Source: Actinomycetota bacterium | GTDB taxonomy: Bacteria; Actinomycetota; Actinomycetes; Actinomycetales; Microbacteriaceae | Length of the DNA: 6,127 nt | Assembly: GCA_018895315.1 (NCBI GenBank) | Contig: JAHIOK010000344.1 | Coordinates: forward strand, 1-6,127 | Reading direction: 5' to 3' | Shown here: positions 5,940 to 6,127 of the stretch, piece by piece | How positions within the stretch are numbered: the first letter of the stretch is position 1 | Layout of the letters: each line of letters begins with the position of its first letter | Notes under the pieces: generated by a model | Database searches by the model: none | Told to the model about the DNA's origin: nothing | What the model saw: only the letters and a program-made list of their open reading frames with translations | Translations under genes and position numbers: made by a program

Positions 5940-6127
5940 GTACTCGGCCATCCGATCGAAGACTGCGTCGAGGCGCGCGTCGGCCTGCTGAGCCTCGGGA
6001 TGCGCGTCGTAGTGCGCCAGGATGCGACGGGCACCCTCGTCGAACGTGATCGTCGTGCGGAACTCCGGCACGAGCCCGGTGATCTTCGTCGTGTCGAACA
6101 CCACCGAATGGGATTTGTCGCCGAGCA
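5916..6127 (-). CDS. Probable NAD-dependent epimerase/dehydratase, C-terminal end (5' partial)
   Basis: Minus-strand frame open from the window edge to the TGA at 5916-5918; 69 full residues are visible. The GTG at 6104 is probably an internal codon because coding continues upstream with LGDKSHS. The stretch LGDKSHSVVFDTTKITGLVP, followed by a TITFDEGARRILAHYD helix, looks like the C-terminal end of extended short-chain dehydrogenases of the epimerase/dehydratase family, where such a segment precedes the last helices. The NAD-binding and catalytic regions lie outside the window, so substrate and reaction cannot be given. It ends 25 bases from the ATPase stop in convergent orientation, with a shared hairpin. 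Confidence 0.65.
   Translation of the reverse strand, partial: LGDKSHSVVFDTTKITGLVPEFRTTITFDEGARRILAHYDAHPEAQQADARLDAVFDRMAEYAKAAGRL

Noticed and set aside
5135..6034. Minus-strand open frame of 299 residues antisense to the ATPase
   Set aside because: It lies opposite a gene with every ABC ATPase motif and would overlap the epimerase end in another frame.

Overview
The window looks like chromosomal DNA from a high-GC actinobacterium, most likely Microbacteriaceae (Microbacterium-like). This is inferred from strong G/C bias at third codon positions, the gene families present, an overlapping GTGA start/stop junction, and frequent GGATGC hexamers. No insertion sequence, integrase, tRNA, rRNA or CRISPR array is visible.

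Layout. Bases 2-901 (+) are the 3' part of a membrane-anchored flavin oxidoreductase: the end of an RnfD/NqrB-like membrane region fused to a ferredoxin-NADP reductase-type FAD/NAD module. Bases 902-1202 carry no gene. They hold a GC-rich hairpin after the oxidoreductase stop, two copies of a 67-68 bp degenerate direct repeat with conserved ends, and a terminator-like hairpin for the convergent operon. Bases 1203-3448 (-) encode a two-component system: a response regulator (2714-3448) followed by its sensor histidine kinase (1203-2717), which overlap by 4 bp. Bases 3628-5890 (+) encode a divergent MacB/FtsX-type ABC transporter: permease, then ATPase. Bases 5916-6127 (-) are the 3' end of a probable NAD-dependent epimerase/dehydratase, convergent with the ABC operon across a bidirectional hairpin.

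How the parts fit. The kinase has a two-TM extracytoplasmic sensor, and the regulator closely resembles the PhoP/TcrX branch of the OmpR family. The 179-bp divergent region between regulator and transporter holds two ladders of TCAYAGC-like heptamers at 11-12 bp spacing, one on each strand and each facing its own gene. This is the geometry expected for an OmpR/PhoB-family direct-repeat operator, so the regulator probably controls both itself and the transporter. The simplest model is an envelope-sensing module: HK senses a signal, RR binds the divergent operators, and the ABC exporter responds. The transported substrate cannot be read from the sequence.

Most noteworthy are the divergent operator ladders, the intergenic repeat pair with conserved ends and a variable core, the probable leaderless regulator transcript, and the Gly/Pro-rich external segments of the permease. 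The genes themselves belong to known families; I did not find a clearly new system.
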